DNA of 64,000 bases, taken from positions 668,462 through 732,461 of the forward strand of contig NZ_QAJL01000002.1 of assembly GCF_003852525.1 (NCBI RefSeq). The letters are read 5' to 3'. The DNA comes from Pedobacter sp. KBW06. GTDB taxonomy: Bacteria > Bacteroidota > Bacteroidia > Sphingobacteriales > Sphingobacteriaceae. Numbering within the stretch: the first letter of the stretch is position 1; each line of letters begins with the position of its first letter. Under the pieces are notes generated by a model. It was not told the origin of the DNA. It saw only the letters and a program-made list of their open reading frames with translations, and did not search any database. The position numbers and the translations under genes were made by a program. Positions 1-8,989 of the stretch are shown here, piece after piece.

Positions 1-27
1 CTTTTTTTATATGCTATTGCCTTTTGA

Positions 28-885
28 CTAACGTTCAGCAGGTGTAAAGACCTGTACAATCAGGTTCCAGTTATGATCTGCCTGACGTTCATAAATAAAA
101 AGGTAGTTGAAGCTTTCTCTTAGATCTGCTTTATAATCTACCGTAGCTACACCATAAGTATAAGCAAGATCGCCACCGTCTGCTTTATTTGCTTTGGTAG
201 TTTTCAAAGTTATATTTTTGACCATTCCATTGAAGAAAGCCAACGCTTTGTCTTTTCCTATGATCGGCTCATATCCGGGAAACAAAACCCTTGCATCGGG
301 GTTTAAGAATCCGGCAAAAGCGGCGATTCCGTAAGATTTCAACATCGTATTCAATGTTTTCTCGGTTGTTGCAATGATGTCAACTCCTGCTGCCCTTTGC
401 TTCTCACCAGCGAACTTAGGTTTATAAAAATCTTTAGGCTCAATAAATAACGGCTCCACCTTGTTTAAAGGTTTGTTATGTGTGATTCCCAGGTCCATTG
501 CCAACTCCCACTTTCCATCTTTCGCTTTCCATACTGAAAGGTACTGGCCATAGGTTTTAGTCTCCCCATCAGCAGTAAAAGGACCGGTCGTAAACCCCCA
601 GTCGCCACTTCTTGCTACTTTAGCATAAACCGGGTTCCAGCTCAACCCTTTATTACCTCCCTGCCCCGCATAAAAAGTTTTCGCATTTACCGGGTTGGGT
701 CTGAATACCAGGGCATCATCTGCAGAATAAGTGGTAAATGCAGTCTTTGCACCATGTTTAGCCAGGTCTTCTGCAAATTCTTTTTCAGCTTTAACCAGGG
801 ATTTAGTGCTTCCATCCGATTTTTGTGCGTAGGCACCAAGGGTCATAGAAACCGCTATAATTGTATATAAAAATTTATTCATCAT
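28..885 (-). CDS. Secreted SnoaL/DUF4440-like protein, two-repeat
   Basis: The 285-residue product starts with a cleavable signal peptide ending near AYAQ and is predicted to be periplasmic or secreted. The mature part has two similar halves, each opening with an 'AEKEF' or 'TEKTL' helix and followed by phrases such as DALVFRPN and DARVLFPGYEPIIGKDKA. These are typical of the NTF2-like/DUF4440 fold, a small alpha+beta barrel used for ligand binding or simple catalysis. No catalytic residues can be named and the substrate is unknown. It is separated from cysS by about 80 bp and is probably transcribed alone. Two adjacent Met codons (885 and 882) are possible starts. Confidence 0.75.
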   Translation of the reverse strand: MMNKFLYTIIAVSMTLGAYAQKSDGSTKSLVKAEKEFAEDLAKHGAKTAFTTYSADDALVFRPNPVNAKTFYAGQGGNKGLSWNPVYAKVARSGDWGFTTGPFTADGETKTYGQYLSVWKAKDGKWELAMDLGITHNKPLNKVEPLFIEPKDFYKPKFAGEKQRAAGVDIIATTEKTLNTMLKSYGIAAFAGFLNPDARVLFPGYEPIIGKDKALAFFNGMVKNITLKTTKANKADGGDLAYTYGVATVDYKADLRESFNYLFIYERQADHNWNLIVQVFTPAER

Positions 886-964
886 GTTTTAGGTATAGTT
901 TGGGCACTAATATAATCGTTGTACAGCTGTTGACCTTTAAAAAGTAATTAACAATTAAACAATG

Positions 965-2425
965 TTAAGCTTTGTTCCAGGTGGTACCTTCTTTACTATC
1001 CTTCAACTGGATGCCCATACTTTGGAGACCCAGGCGGATTTTATCAGATGTGGCATAGTCCTTATTTTCTTTAGCCGTCTTTCTTAGCTCGATCACCATG
1101 TCCAGCACCGAATTCAATTCCAGATTGGAAGTATCTTCCGCTTTCAATCCAAAAATGTCAGACACGAAATCTTTCATCAGCTTTTTAAGCTTATCCAGTT
1201 CTATAGCAGAGATGGTTCCTTTTCCATCATATACCGTATTGATGATGCGGACGGCTTCGAACAGTTCTGCAATCACCACAGGGCTGTTGAAATCATCATT
1301 CATTGCTTTCAAACAGTTGTCCATAATTGGACCGATCTCAAAATCGCTGCTTTCCGAAGGGCTTAATTTATCCATCAGGCTGATGGCATTCATCAATCTT
1401 TTGAATCCTTTTTCTGAGGCATCTAATGCTTCATTAGAAAAATCAAGCGTACTGCGGTAATGTGCCTGAAGCATAAAGAATTTAACTGTCATCGGGCTAA
1501 AGCCTTTTTCCAGCAATACATGCTCCCCTTTGAACAACTGCTCAGGAAGGAAACCATTGCCTAAAGTTTTAGACATTCTGGTTCCATTTACCGTTAGCAT
1601 ATTGGTATGCATCCAGTATTTAGCCGGTTGTTTATGACTGCAGGCCTCAGATTGTGCAATTTCATTCGTATGATGTGTTGCAGCAAGGTCCATTCCTCCT
1701 CCATGAATGTCAAATTCTTCACCAAGGTATTTCGCACTCATCGCTGAACATTCAATATGCCAGCCCGGGAAACCTTCGCCCCATGGAGAAGCCCAGCGCA
1801 TAATCGTTTCCGGCTTCGCTTTAATCCAAAGCGCAAAATCCAGTCGACCGCGCTTCTCATCCTGTCCACCCAGTTCCCTGGTATTGGCCAGCATGTCTTC
1901 CATGTTTCTGTTGGTAAGAATGGTATAGTTATACTCTTTACTATATTTTTCTACGTCAAAATATACAGTTCCGTTAGCTTCATATGCATATCCGTTGCTA
2001 ATGATCTCTTTGATCATTTCGATTTGCTCGATGATATGTCCGGTAGCAGTAGGCTCAATGCTTGGCGGCAGGGTATTGAACATTCTCAGAACATCATGAA
2101 ATCCAAGGGTGTACTTCTGTACAATTTCCATTGGCTCCAGTTGCTCCAGCTTTGCTCTTTTTGCAAATTTATCATCACCCTCATCACGATCACCTTCCAA
2201 ATGGCCGGCATCTGTAATGTTCCGCACATAGCGAACTTTATACCCACTATACGTTAAGTACCTGAAGATCAAATCGAATGAGATAAACGTACGACAATTC
2301 CCCAAATGAACGTCACTGTAAACAGTAGGGCCGCAAACGTACATGCCTACATGAGGCGCGTTTAGCGGTTCAAAAATTTCTTTTTTACGCGTAAGGGTAT
2401 TGTAGAGCTGTAGACCTGTATCCAT
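965..2425 (-). CDS. cysS: Cysteine--tRNA ligase
   Basis: The 486-residue class I aminoacyl-tRNA synthetase charges tRNA-Cys with cysteine in the cytoplasm. The N-terminal zinc cysteine sits in MYVCGPTVY (C31) and the HIGH-like signature is HLGN (40-43). Further zinc ligands are expected in WHIECSAM and in HHTNE. The KMSKS loop reads RMSKTLGN, so Lys and the second Ser of the usual form are replaced by Arg and Thr. The C-terminal helical anticodon-binding domain is complete, ending in [14 protein letters not shown]. It is the last gene of the mutL-rhomboid-rhomboid-EEP-cysS run, 18 bp after the EEP gene. Length is normal for the family. Confidence 0.95.
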   Translation of the reverse strand: MDTGLQLYNTLTRKKEIFEPLNAPHVGMYVCGPTVYSDVHLGNCRTFISFDLIFRYLTYSGYKVRYVRNITDAGHLEGDRDEGDDKFAKRAKLEQLEPMEIVQKYTLGFHDVLRMFNTLPPSIEPTATGHIIEQIEMIKEIISNGYAYEANGTVYFDVEKYSKEYNYTILTNRNMEDMLANTRELGGQDEKRGRLDFALWIKAKPETIMRWASPWGEGFPGWHIECSAMSAKYLGEEFDIHGGGMDLAATHHTNEIAQSEACSHKQPAKYWMHTNMLTVNGTRMSKTLGNGFLPEQLFKGEHVLLEKGFSPMTVKFFMLQAHYRSTLDFSNEALDASEKGFKRLMNAISLMDKLSPSESSDFEIGPIMDNCLKAMNDDFNSPVVIAELFEAVRIINTVYDGKGTISAIELDKLKKLMKDFVSDIFGLKAEDTSNLELNSVLDMVIELRKTAKENKDYATSDKIRLGLQSMGIQLKDSKEGTTWNKA

Positions 2426-2443
2426 TTTGCAAAGGTAAAAATT

Positions 2444-3556
2444 TTAGGGGTTTAATATCAAATCGCTGCGAACAGGAAAGTGGTCTGACAATTTTGCCGG
2501 GATCACCAGGTGATTCATCACTTTGATGTCCTTTGTCGCGGCAATATAGTCGATCTGAAAGTTGGGGAATTTACCATTATAAGTTCGCCCTAATCCAGTT
2601 CCTTGCTCCTGAAACGTGTTGTTTAATGATTTCGTTAATTGGGTTACCGCATAAGATGCGGGTGTATCGTTAAAATCGCCGGCAATCAGGAAAGAACTCT
2701 GGCATTTTGCCATATGCTCCTTCATAATATCCACCTGCTCACTTCGTTTCAGAAAAGCATTCCTGAGCAAAGTCAGAATGCGCTTGGAAGGTTTAATTTC
2801 TGCATCCATCTTTTTCTTCACCTTATCAATATAGCTGTAATCCTGCTTATCAAAAGAGATGGACTGTAAATGCAGATTGTACACTCTGAGTTTCTTTTTG
2901 TTCACTTCCACATCGATATAGATCGAAGCATTGCCACCGAAATTTGGGCCGAAAGCAATCGTCCCTTTATCCTGAATCGGGTAACGGGAAAAGATGGCCA
3001 GACCTGTAGCTTCATAATTGTTCTCGCTTGAAGGAACGAAATAGAAATACCGGGTATTCAGAATCCTTTTCAAGCTATCGGTAATGTCAAAAGATCCTTT
3101 CCTGCGGGTAAAGTACTCCTGAAAGCAAATGACATCCGGATTCTCTTTACCAATCAATTCCAGCATCTGTTGTTTCACAGACTCAATATTTTCCTGCCCA
3201 TAGGGTTTAAAACTATGCACATTATAGGTCATCATACGCAGTGCTCTGGGATCAGATTTAGGACCTTTCCCTGTTTCTCCGGAGATCCCCATCGTGGCGG
3301 TCAATGCCTGCCATCCCATGAGGATTAAAACCAGCGTAGCTCCTGCAAAGATCCATCGCTTACGGATGCACCACCAGAGGATCATAAACATGTTCAGAAA
3401 CAAAATAAAGGGGTAAGCTAAACCGAAAAAAGCAATCAATTGATACTTTCTGGGATCGAACCTGCCAGCCATAAAGCCCAGCAGTAAAGTCACCGCCAGC
3501 AGAACTGCCAGGAAACGAACCAGTTTATCAAGAAATGTCGGTTCAGATTTCTTCAT
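2444..3556 (-). CDS. Membrane-anchored endonuclease/exonuclease/phosphatase family protein
   Basis: The first ~95 residues of this 370-residue protein hold two to three hydrophobic segments (LVRFLAVLLAVTLLLGF, LIAFFGLAYPFILFLNMF, WIFAGATLVLILMGW). An EEP (DNase I-like) domain follows. Its family motifs are MTYNVHSF (first metal-site Asn), CFQEYF (metal Glu), AGDFNDTPAS (Asp/Asn pair) and the terminal SDHFPV (catalytic His). EEP enzymes hydrolyse phosphodiesters or phosphomonoesters; the actual substrate cannot be read here. The catalytic domain should face the periplasm. Its start codon overlaps the stop of the preceding rhomboid gene by one base (TAATG), suggesting translational coupling. 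Confidence 0.88.
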   Translation of the reverse strand: MKKSEPTFLDKLVRFLAVLLAVTLLLGFMAGRFDPRKYQLIAFFGLAYPFILFLNMFMILWWCIRKRWIFAGATLVLILMGWQALTATMGISGETGKGPKSDPRALRMMTYNVHSFKPYGQENIESVKQQMLELIGKENPDVICFQEYFTRRKGSFDITDSLKRILNTRYFYFVPSSENNYEATGLAIFSRYPIQDKGTIAFGPNFGGNASIYIDVEVNKKKLRVYNLHLQSISFDKQDYSYIDKVKKKMDAEIKPSKRILTLLRNAFLKRSEQVDIMKEHMAKCQSSFLIAGDFNDTPASYAVTQLTKSLNNTFQEQGTGLGRTYNGKFPNFQIDYIAATKDIKVMNHLVIPAKLSDHFPVRSDLILNP

Positions 3557-4419
3557 TAATGTTTACTTGCCTTAAATAAAGTTTCTTTTTCTGCCCTGCT
3601 TAACTGATCGTATCCTGATTTAGAAATCTTATCTAAGATTGCATCTATTTCCTGCTGATTAACCCCTGTACTTCTGGAGTTTCCGGAAGGTTTTGCCTGT
3701 TCATTTCTAACCACCTTCAATTTAGATTTTCTTTTAAACATACTACTCCAGTCTTTACCGTTTTGCAGCAGCTTAATATAAGCAAATCCCATCAGCGCCC
3801 CCCCCAGATGTGAGAAACTTCCTCCTGCGTTTACAGAGGCAATGCCGATCAGGTCCAGGGCAATATAGCCGATCGCCAGGTATTTTAATTTTACATCTCC
3901 AAGAAAAAGCATGCGAATGCTATAATCAGGAACCAATGTCGCTGTTGCGACAATGATAGCCGTTACTGATGCAGAAGAACCGATGGTGGTAGCATCAGCT
4001 ATACTTCCCGAAAAAACCGGAAAAACATTGTAAGCCAGAATAAAAATCAAAGCTCCCACAACTCCTCCTGCCAGGTATACAAAATGAAACTGTCTTGGCT
4101 TCAGGAAATCCAGGAAAATTTTCCCCATCCAGAACAACCAAAGCATATTGAATAACAAGTGCATCACTCCTTCATGGAAGAACTGATAAGTAATTACGGT
4201 GTAAAATCGGGTTGGCAGCTTATCAATCGATGCCGGAACACCTACATACTCCCTAACGAGAAGAGAAAAGTCTCTGAACTCCGTTCCCGACAGGAAAAAA
4301 GGAAGACCTACCAACGCCACTACTAAAAAAAAGAGCACATTGATGCCTATATAAAAAAACAAGGGGTTTCCTGAGTGGAATACCTTGTACTTCAGGTCCT
4401 GGAAGAGATTCTTATTCAT
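3556..4419 (-). CDS. Rhomboid-family intramembrane serine protease (second copy)
   Basis: This 287-residue polytopic protein carries the rhomboid core. A helix contains HEGVMHLLFNML (the H-x3-H-x3-N pattern of TM2), the nucleophile loop is GSSASVTAI (Ser in a G-x-S-A context rather than the commoner GASG), and the catalytic His is in SHLGGALMGF. Rhomboids cleave transmembrane substrates within the bilayer. A cytoplasmic tail of about 70 residues (KLKVVRNEQAKPSGN, then ILDKISKSGYDQLSRAEKETLF) follows. That tail resembles the DUF6576 module common in Bacteroidota rhomboids, though this is from memory. The gene overlaps the previous rhomboid gene by 8 bp. Substrate is unknown. Confidence 0.9.
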   Translation of the reverse strand: MNKNLFQDLKYKVFHSGNPLFFYIGINVLFFLVVALVGLPFFLSGTEFRDFSLLVREYVGVPASIDKLPTRFYTVITYQFFHEGVMHLLFNMLWLFWMGKIFLDFLKPRQFHFVYLAGGVVGALIFILAYNVFPVFSGSIADATTIGSSASVTAIIVATATLVPDYSIRMLFLGDVKLKYLAIGYIALDLIGIASVNAGGSFSHLGGALMGFAYIKLLQNGKDWSSMFKRKSKLKVVRNEQAKPSGNSRSTGVNQQEIDAILDKISKSGYDQLSRAEKETLFKASKH

Positions 4420-5161
4420 AATACTTATAAAATCTGTTGTTATCCTTGTCTTTCCATAATTTCACCAGTATAAAGCCTAACAACGCGCCACCGAGGTGTG
4501 CATAATGGGCTACAGAGTCACCTGGAACACGTGCTACGCCAAGTGAAAGTTCCATTAGAATATATACGGGAATAATAAATTTAGCTTTCACCGGGATCGG
4601 GATGAACATGATGTACATCTCTGTATTCGGGTATAGCATTCCAAAAGCCACCAACAGTCCGAAGATCGCTCCGGAAGCACCTACCATAGGAAAACCGTAA
4701 ATACCTGCCAGTGTGTACTTACCCATATCTGATATACCAGGAATCGCCATTGCATCCATGTTGGCAGCTGCGGTAGCTCCAACATCTGCTATTACAGGAT
4801 TATTAAAAGCTGAGCCCGTAATCTGATAGACTTCATAAGCCTGCACGCCCATTTGAAGTGCCACCGCACCTAAACCTGTGATCAGGTAAAAGTTAATAAA
4901 ACGCTTGGCACCCCATCTGCTTTCTAAAACGCCTCCAAACATGAATAACGCAAACATGTTGAAAAAGATATGTCCCCAACCACCATGCATAAACATGTAA
5001 GTGATCAGCTGCCATACCCGAAAGTAAGGCGAGTCAAAATAATAGACGCCTAAAACGCGCCCCAGGTCCATAGAGCTGGCCAACAACTCGGTAGCAGCAA
5101 AGAACAGCACATTGATAATGAGCAGATTTTTAACAACTGGTGGTATATGAATGTTATTCAT
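4412..5161 (-). CDS. Rhomboid-family intramembrane serine protease (first copy)
   Basis: The 249-residue polytopic membrane protein has all rhomboid hallmarks: MHGGWGHIFFNMFALFMFG (TM2 His/Asn), GASGAIFGLL (nucleophile Ser) and AHYAHLGGALLGF (catalytic His). It lacks the C-terminal tail of its neighbour and has a ~45-residue insertion before the Ser helix (VQAYEVYQITGSAFNNP onward). It lies 5 bp after mutL and overlaps the next rhomboid gene by 8 bp, so the two are almost certainly co-translated. Tandem copies could be a duplication that diverged in substrate choice, or could act as a pair; the sequence does not decide. Confidence 0.92.
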   Translation of the reverse strand: MNNIHIPPVVKNLLIINVLFFAATELLASSMDLGRVLGVYYFDSPYFRVWQLITYMFMHGGWGHIFFNMFALFMFGGVLESRWGAKRFINFYLITGLGAVALQMGVQAYEVYQITGSAFNNPVIADVGATAAANMDAMAIPGISDMGKYTLAGIYGFPMVGASGAIFGLLVAFGMLYPNTEMYIMFIPIPVKAKFIIPVYILMELSLGVARVPGDSVAHYAHLGGALLGFILVKLWKDKDNNRFYKYYE

Positions 5162-5166
5162 TGTAT

Positions 5167-7023
5167 CTATTTATCAAATTTCTTATCCAATTCTGTCAGG
5201 CCAATGGTTTGGATCACTGGCTTTCCACTAATGCTAAAGTTAGGAGTTTGACAGGCAAAAAGTTGCTCAATGAGCGTATTCATTTCCTGTTGCCCCAAGG
5301 CTGTTCCGCTCTTAATGGCACTATTCCTGGCCATACTTTTTGCCAGGGCATCTCTTCTATCCAGTTTCAATTCCTGTTGTGAATTTTTAAAACCTTCGAT
5401 CAGGTGTTCAAACAATTGCGTTTCATTCACATTGTTACTGCCAAGGTCTACCGGAATCCCTTCGATGATTAACGTATTTTTACCGAACTCTCTTACTTCA
5501 AAGCCCAAACTTTTAATGTCTTCCAGTAAACTTTTTGCAAGCTCGTAGTCATTCGGACTTAAAGTCACGGTTTGCGGGAAGAGGCTTTGCTGAGAAGCGC
5601 CTTTCCGGTCCTCCAGGTTTTTGCTGAAACGCTCATATAGAATACGTTCATGTGCGGCCTGTTGATCAATTAGCATTAACCCTGACTTAATCTGGGAAAT
5701 GATATAACGGTTGTGCAGCTGCATCAGTTGTTTTTGTACGGGCACCAGTGAATCATCCGGCAAAGGTGCTGTCCCCGGCAGGTCTATAGCCGTTTGTTCT
5801 GCCTCCGTATGGTTAGCGATCTCATATAATGAGCCCCAGTTTTTTGTACTTGGTGTAATCGCAGCACTTGAATTTCTGGAAAAAACCGTCGGTTCCTTGG
5901 CAGGACTTGCCTCAGCGAAAGGGTTGAAATTCGGATTAAAGCTAATGCTTGGTGGTACAATTTCTTCCGGAGCTTTATGTGTAATCATTCCGCTGAATCC
6001 GGTTTCCTGATCAAAATCAATCGTCGGACTGATGTTAAACCTACCGATAGACCGTTTTACCGCCGAATGAAGGATCGCATAAATAGACTTTTCATCCAGG
6101 TATTTGATCTCTGTTTTTGTAGGATGCACGTTTACATCGATCTTTGCAGGGTCGATGTCTATAAACAACACATACAAAGGAAAATGGTCATCCGGCAACA
6201 GGTCTTCATAAGCCTTATTGACCGCATGGTTTAGATAAGTATCCCTGATGTAGCGGTTGTTGACAAAGAAAAACTGCTCTCCTCTGGTTTTCTTGGCAAA
6301 CTCAGGTTTCCCAATAAATCCTTTCAGGTTGATAATGCTCGTTTCTTCCTCTACAGGAATCAGTCGCTGGTTATAATTATTTCCAAATAAATGGACTATT
6401 CGTTGTTTCAAAACAGAAGAAGGCAGACGGAAAATCTCCACGCCATCATGGTGCAGGCTAAAGGCAATCGTAGGATTGGCCAATGATACCCTTTGAAATT
6501 CTTCCAGTACATGACGCATTTCTGCGGGGTTACTTTTCAGAAAGTTTCTTCTCGCCGGAGTATTATAGAAAAGATTTTTGATGCTGATGCTTGTTCCTTC
6601 GGCAGTTGCCACTGGCTCCTGTTTCAGAAAAACAGAGCCTTCGATTTCCACCATTGTTCCCAGCTCATCTTCATGCCTGCGGGTTTTCATTTCTACCTGG
6701 GAAATCGCAGCAATAGAAGCCATTGCTTCACCTCTAAAGCCCATTGTACGAATGGCAAACAAGTCTTCGGCTTTGCGTACTTTAGAAGTTGCATGGCGTT
6801 CAAAACACATGCGTGCATCTGTAACACTCATTCCACAACCATTGTCGATCACCTGGATCAACCCTTTGCCGCCATCTTTTAAAATTAACTGTATCTTGTT
6901 TGCACCTGCATCTATCGCATTCTCCAAAAGCTCTTTCACGGCTGATGCCGGTCGTTGCACCACCTCTCCGGCCGCGATCTGGTTGGCAACACTATCCGGT
7001 AAAAGTTGTATTATATCTGACAT
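5167..7023 (-). CDS. mutL: DNA mismatch repair protein MutL
   Basis: The 618-residue protein has the GHKL ATPase N-terminus: E34NAIDAG, DNGCGM, a GFRGEAMASI lid motif and TSISIKNLFYNTPARRNFL. The S5-like transducer domain includes VDVNVHPTKTEI. After a variable linker (~residues 340-425) comes the C-terminal dimerisation/endonuclease domain. There the DQHA(x)2E(x)4E metal motif reads DQQAAHERILYE, and the other endonuclease motifs are only partly kept (ARNSAIKSG, CQTPNFSISGKP). MutL links MutS mismatch recognition to strand incision. It heads the operon with two rhomboid genes, an EEP gene and cysS. Confidence 0.96.
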   Translation of the reverse strand: MSDIIQLLPDSVANQIAAGEVVQRPASAVKELLENAIDAGANKIQLILKDGGKGLIQVIDNGCGMSVTDARMCFERHATSKVRKAEDLFAIRTMGFRGEAMASIAAISQVEMKTRRHEDELGTMVEIEGSVFLKQEPVATAEGTSISIKNLFYNTPARRNFLKSNPAEMRHVLEEFQRVSLANPTIAFSLHHDGVEIFRLPSSVLKQRIVHLFGNNYNQRLIPVEEETSIINLKGFIGKPEFAKKTRGEQFFFVNNRYIRDTYLNHAVNKAYEDLLPDDHFPLYVLFIDIDPAKIDVNVHPTKTEIKYLDEKSIYAILHSAVKRSIGRFNISPTIDFDQETGFSGMITHKAPEEIVPPSISFNPNFNPFAEASPAKEPTVFSRNSSAAITPSTKNWGSLYEIANHTEAEQTAIDLPGTAPLPDDSLVPVQKQLMQLHNRYIISQIKSGLMLIDQQAAHERILYERFSKNLEDRKGASQQSLFPQTVTLSPNDYELAKSLLEDIKSLGFEVREFGKNTLIIEGIPVDLGSNNVNETQLFEHLIEGFKNSQQELKLDRRDALAKSMARNSAIKSGTALGQQEMNTLIEQLFACQTPNFSISGKPVIQTIGLTELDKKFDK

Positions 7024-7354
7024 TTATTTCTCGCTGGTAAAGGTGGCTAATTTAAGGAAAATAAGCCTCAATCCTTGTTTTTCATTTGTATATAATTTGT
7101 CTTTTTCATTGTTATCAAGCCTTCGTCGCCAGTTTTATCCTTCAAAATAGCAAAATTCTTTAGAATCTTCGCACAACGATGTAGTTCTCGTTTTCATTGT
7201 TCCTTTTTCTATCTTTAACTCCTGAAACCAACATCATCTCAGAGGTCTTTCAAAGACATCAAGATCATGATCGGTTCATATTCGCTAAACCTGGAATACG
7301 AGTTCCTGAGCTCATTTATAAATCGATAAAAAGTCAGAAAAAAAACATAAACCA
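7024..7354. other. Intergenic region between divergent mutL and the amidohydrolase gene
   Basis: These 331 bases are AT-rich and carry no convincing gene. They must hold divergent promoters, but no clean TTTG/TAnnTTTG pair was found. A 20-codon ATG reading frame at 7267-7329 has no supporting signal and is not called. Confidence 0.5.
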
Positions 7355-8989
7355 ATGAAAAACCTCTTCGCGACCCTGACCATCACTAGCTTACTCCTCA
7401 GCAGCTGCAACGCTCAAAAAGCAGATTTAGTTGTCTACAACGGTAAAGTTTATACAGTAAATGAGAAATTTGACACTGCAGAAGCTTTTGCAGTGAAAGA
7501 CGGCAAGATCATCGGGGTCGGAAGCAGCGCTGAAATCAGAAAACAGTTTACCGCAACTGAAGAAGTCAATGCCGCCGGAAAGAGCATCTACCCCGGCTTT
7601 ATCGACGCGCATGCTCATTTCTTCGGTTATGGGGAAAGCTTACAAACTGCAGATCTCAGGGGTACCAACAGCTGGGAGGAGGTTACACAACGCCTGGCTC
7701 AATTTGCAAAAACACATCCTGAGGGCTGGTTAACCGGCAGAGGCTGGGACCAAAATGACTGGGCCGACAAACAATTTCCGGACAAAGCACAATTGGACCT
7801 GCTCTTTCCTGATCGCCCGGTATTGCTCAGCAGAATTGACGGTCATGCCGCGATAGCCAATCAAAAAGCGCTGACGATTGCCGGAATTACCCGGAGTTAT
7901 ACACTTACCGGTGGAGAAATTGTGGAAAACAACGGAAAACTGACCGGACTACTGATCGACAATGCCGTTGATCTCGTCAATAGCAAAATTCCGGGATCAA
8001 CAGCTTCCCAGGCAGAAAAGATATTACTCGATGCACAAGCCAAATGTTTCGCTGCCGGACTGACCACCATTGACGATTGCGGTGTAGATGCCAGCTTGGT
8101 TAGCCTCGTTGAAAAACTCCATGCATCAAAAAGCTTAAAAATGCGTTTATATCTGATGCTATCAGACAGTGAACCGAATTACAATTATTTATTCAGTCGC
8201 GGGGCAATCAAAACCGACCGCCTTAATGTCCGCGCTTTTAAAGTTTACGCAGATGGAGCTTTAGGTTCCAGAGGCGCATGCCTGTTGCACCCATATCATG
8301 ACATGCCGAATAAAACAGGCTTTATGCTCAGCAATCCAAAACACTTCGAGGAAGTTGCAGAAAAGATCGCCAAACACAATTTTCAAATGTGCACCCATGC
8401 CATCGGCGACTCCGCCAACCGCAGTATCCTGAAAATCTACAACAAAGTCCTTGGCGGAAAAAACGACAAGCGCTGGCGGATAGAACATGCCCAAGTGGTT
8501 GCGCCTGAAGATTTCGGGCTTTTTGGTAGCGCCAATGTGGTTCCTTCTGTTCAGCCCACCCATGCCACATCTGATATGTACTGGGCCGGAGACCGCTTGG
8601 GCAAAGAACGCTTAAAAGGTGCTTATGCCTACAAACAATTGATGCAACAAAATGGTTGGTTACCTTTGGGTACAGACTTCCCGGTAGAAGACATCAACCC
8701 TATCTTCACGTTTTATGCGGCAACGGTTAGAAAAGATTCAAAAAATTATCCTGCAGGAGGCTTCCAAATGGAAAATGCGCTGAGCAGAGAAGAGGCCCTG
8801 AAGGGAATGACCATTTGGGCTGCTAAAGCCAACTTTGAAGAAAAAGAAAAAGGAAGCATTGAAAAAGGGAAATTTGCCGACTTCATCATCCTTGATCAGG
8901 ACCTGATGAAGAGCGATCCTTCAAAAATATTAAACACACAAGTATTAAAAACCTATGTTAACGGAGAAAAAGTATATGAGAAAAAATAA
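7355..8989 (+). CDS. Secreted amidohydrolase (YtcJ/metal-dependent hydrolase type)
   Basis: The 544-residue protein starts with a lipoprotein-type signal (LLLSSCNAQ), so it is probably anchored in an envelope membrane. It follows the amidohydrolase-3/YtcJ layout: composite beta-sandwich start (ADLVVYNGKVYTV), metal motif GFIDAHAHFFGYG, a carboxylated-Lys region candidate in VRAFKVYADGALGSRGA, metal His in CTHAIGDSANR and IEHAQVV, and an Asp in LGTDFPVEDINP. The C-terminus (KGKFADFIILDQDLM) returns to the sandwich domain. Such enzymes hydrolyse amide or imide bonds, and the substrate is unknown. The stop overlaps the next gene by 14 bp, suggesting joint expression. Confidence 0.88.
   Translation: MKNLFATLTITSLLLSSCNAQKADLVVYNGKVYTVNEKFDTAEAFAVKDGKIIGVGSSAEIRKQFTATEEVNAAGKSIYPGFIDAHAHFFGYGESLQTADLRGTNSWEEVTQRLAQFAKTHPEGWLTGRGWDQNDWADKQFPDKAQLDLLFPDRPVLLSRIDGHAAIANQKALTIAGITRSYTLTGGEIVENNGKLTGLLIDNAVDLVNSKIPGSTASQAEKILLDAQAKCFAAGLTTIDDCGVDASLVSLVEKLHASKSLKMRLYLMLSDSEPNYNYLFSRGAIKTDRLNVRAFKVYADGALGSRGACLLHPYHDMPNKTGFMLSNPKHFEEVAEKIAKHNFQMCTHAIGDSANRSILKIYNKVLGGKNDKRWRIEHAQVVAPEDFGLFGSANVVPSVQPTHATSDMYWAGDRLGKERLKGAYAYKQLMQQNGWLPLGTDFPVEDINPIFTFYAATVRKDSKNYPAGGFQMENALSREEALKGMTIWAAKANFEEKEKGSIEKGKFADFIILDQDLMKSDPSKILNTQVLKTYVNGEKVYEKK

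Noticed and set aside
1757..2257. 166-codon plus-strand reading frame antisense to cysS
   Set aside because: It lies wholly inside a clearly coding cysS with family motifs, and its translation has no recognisable domain.
6578..7150. 190-codon plus-strand reading frame over the mutL start
   Set aside because: MutL N-terminal motifs are unambiguous on minus.
7267..7329. 20-codon ATG reading frame before the amidohydrolase gene
   Set aside because: Too short, no ribosome-binding or conservation evidence; expected by chance.
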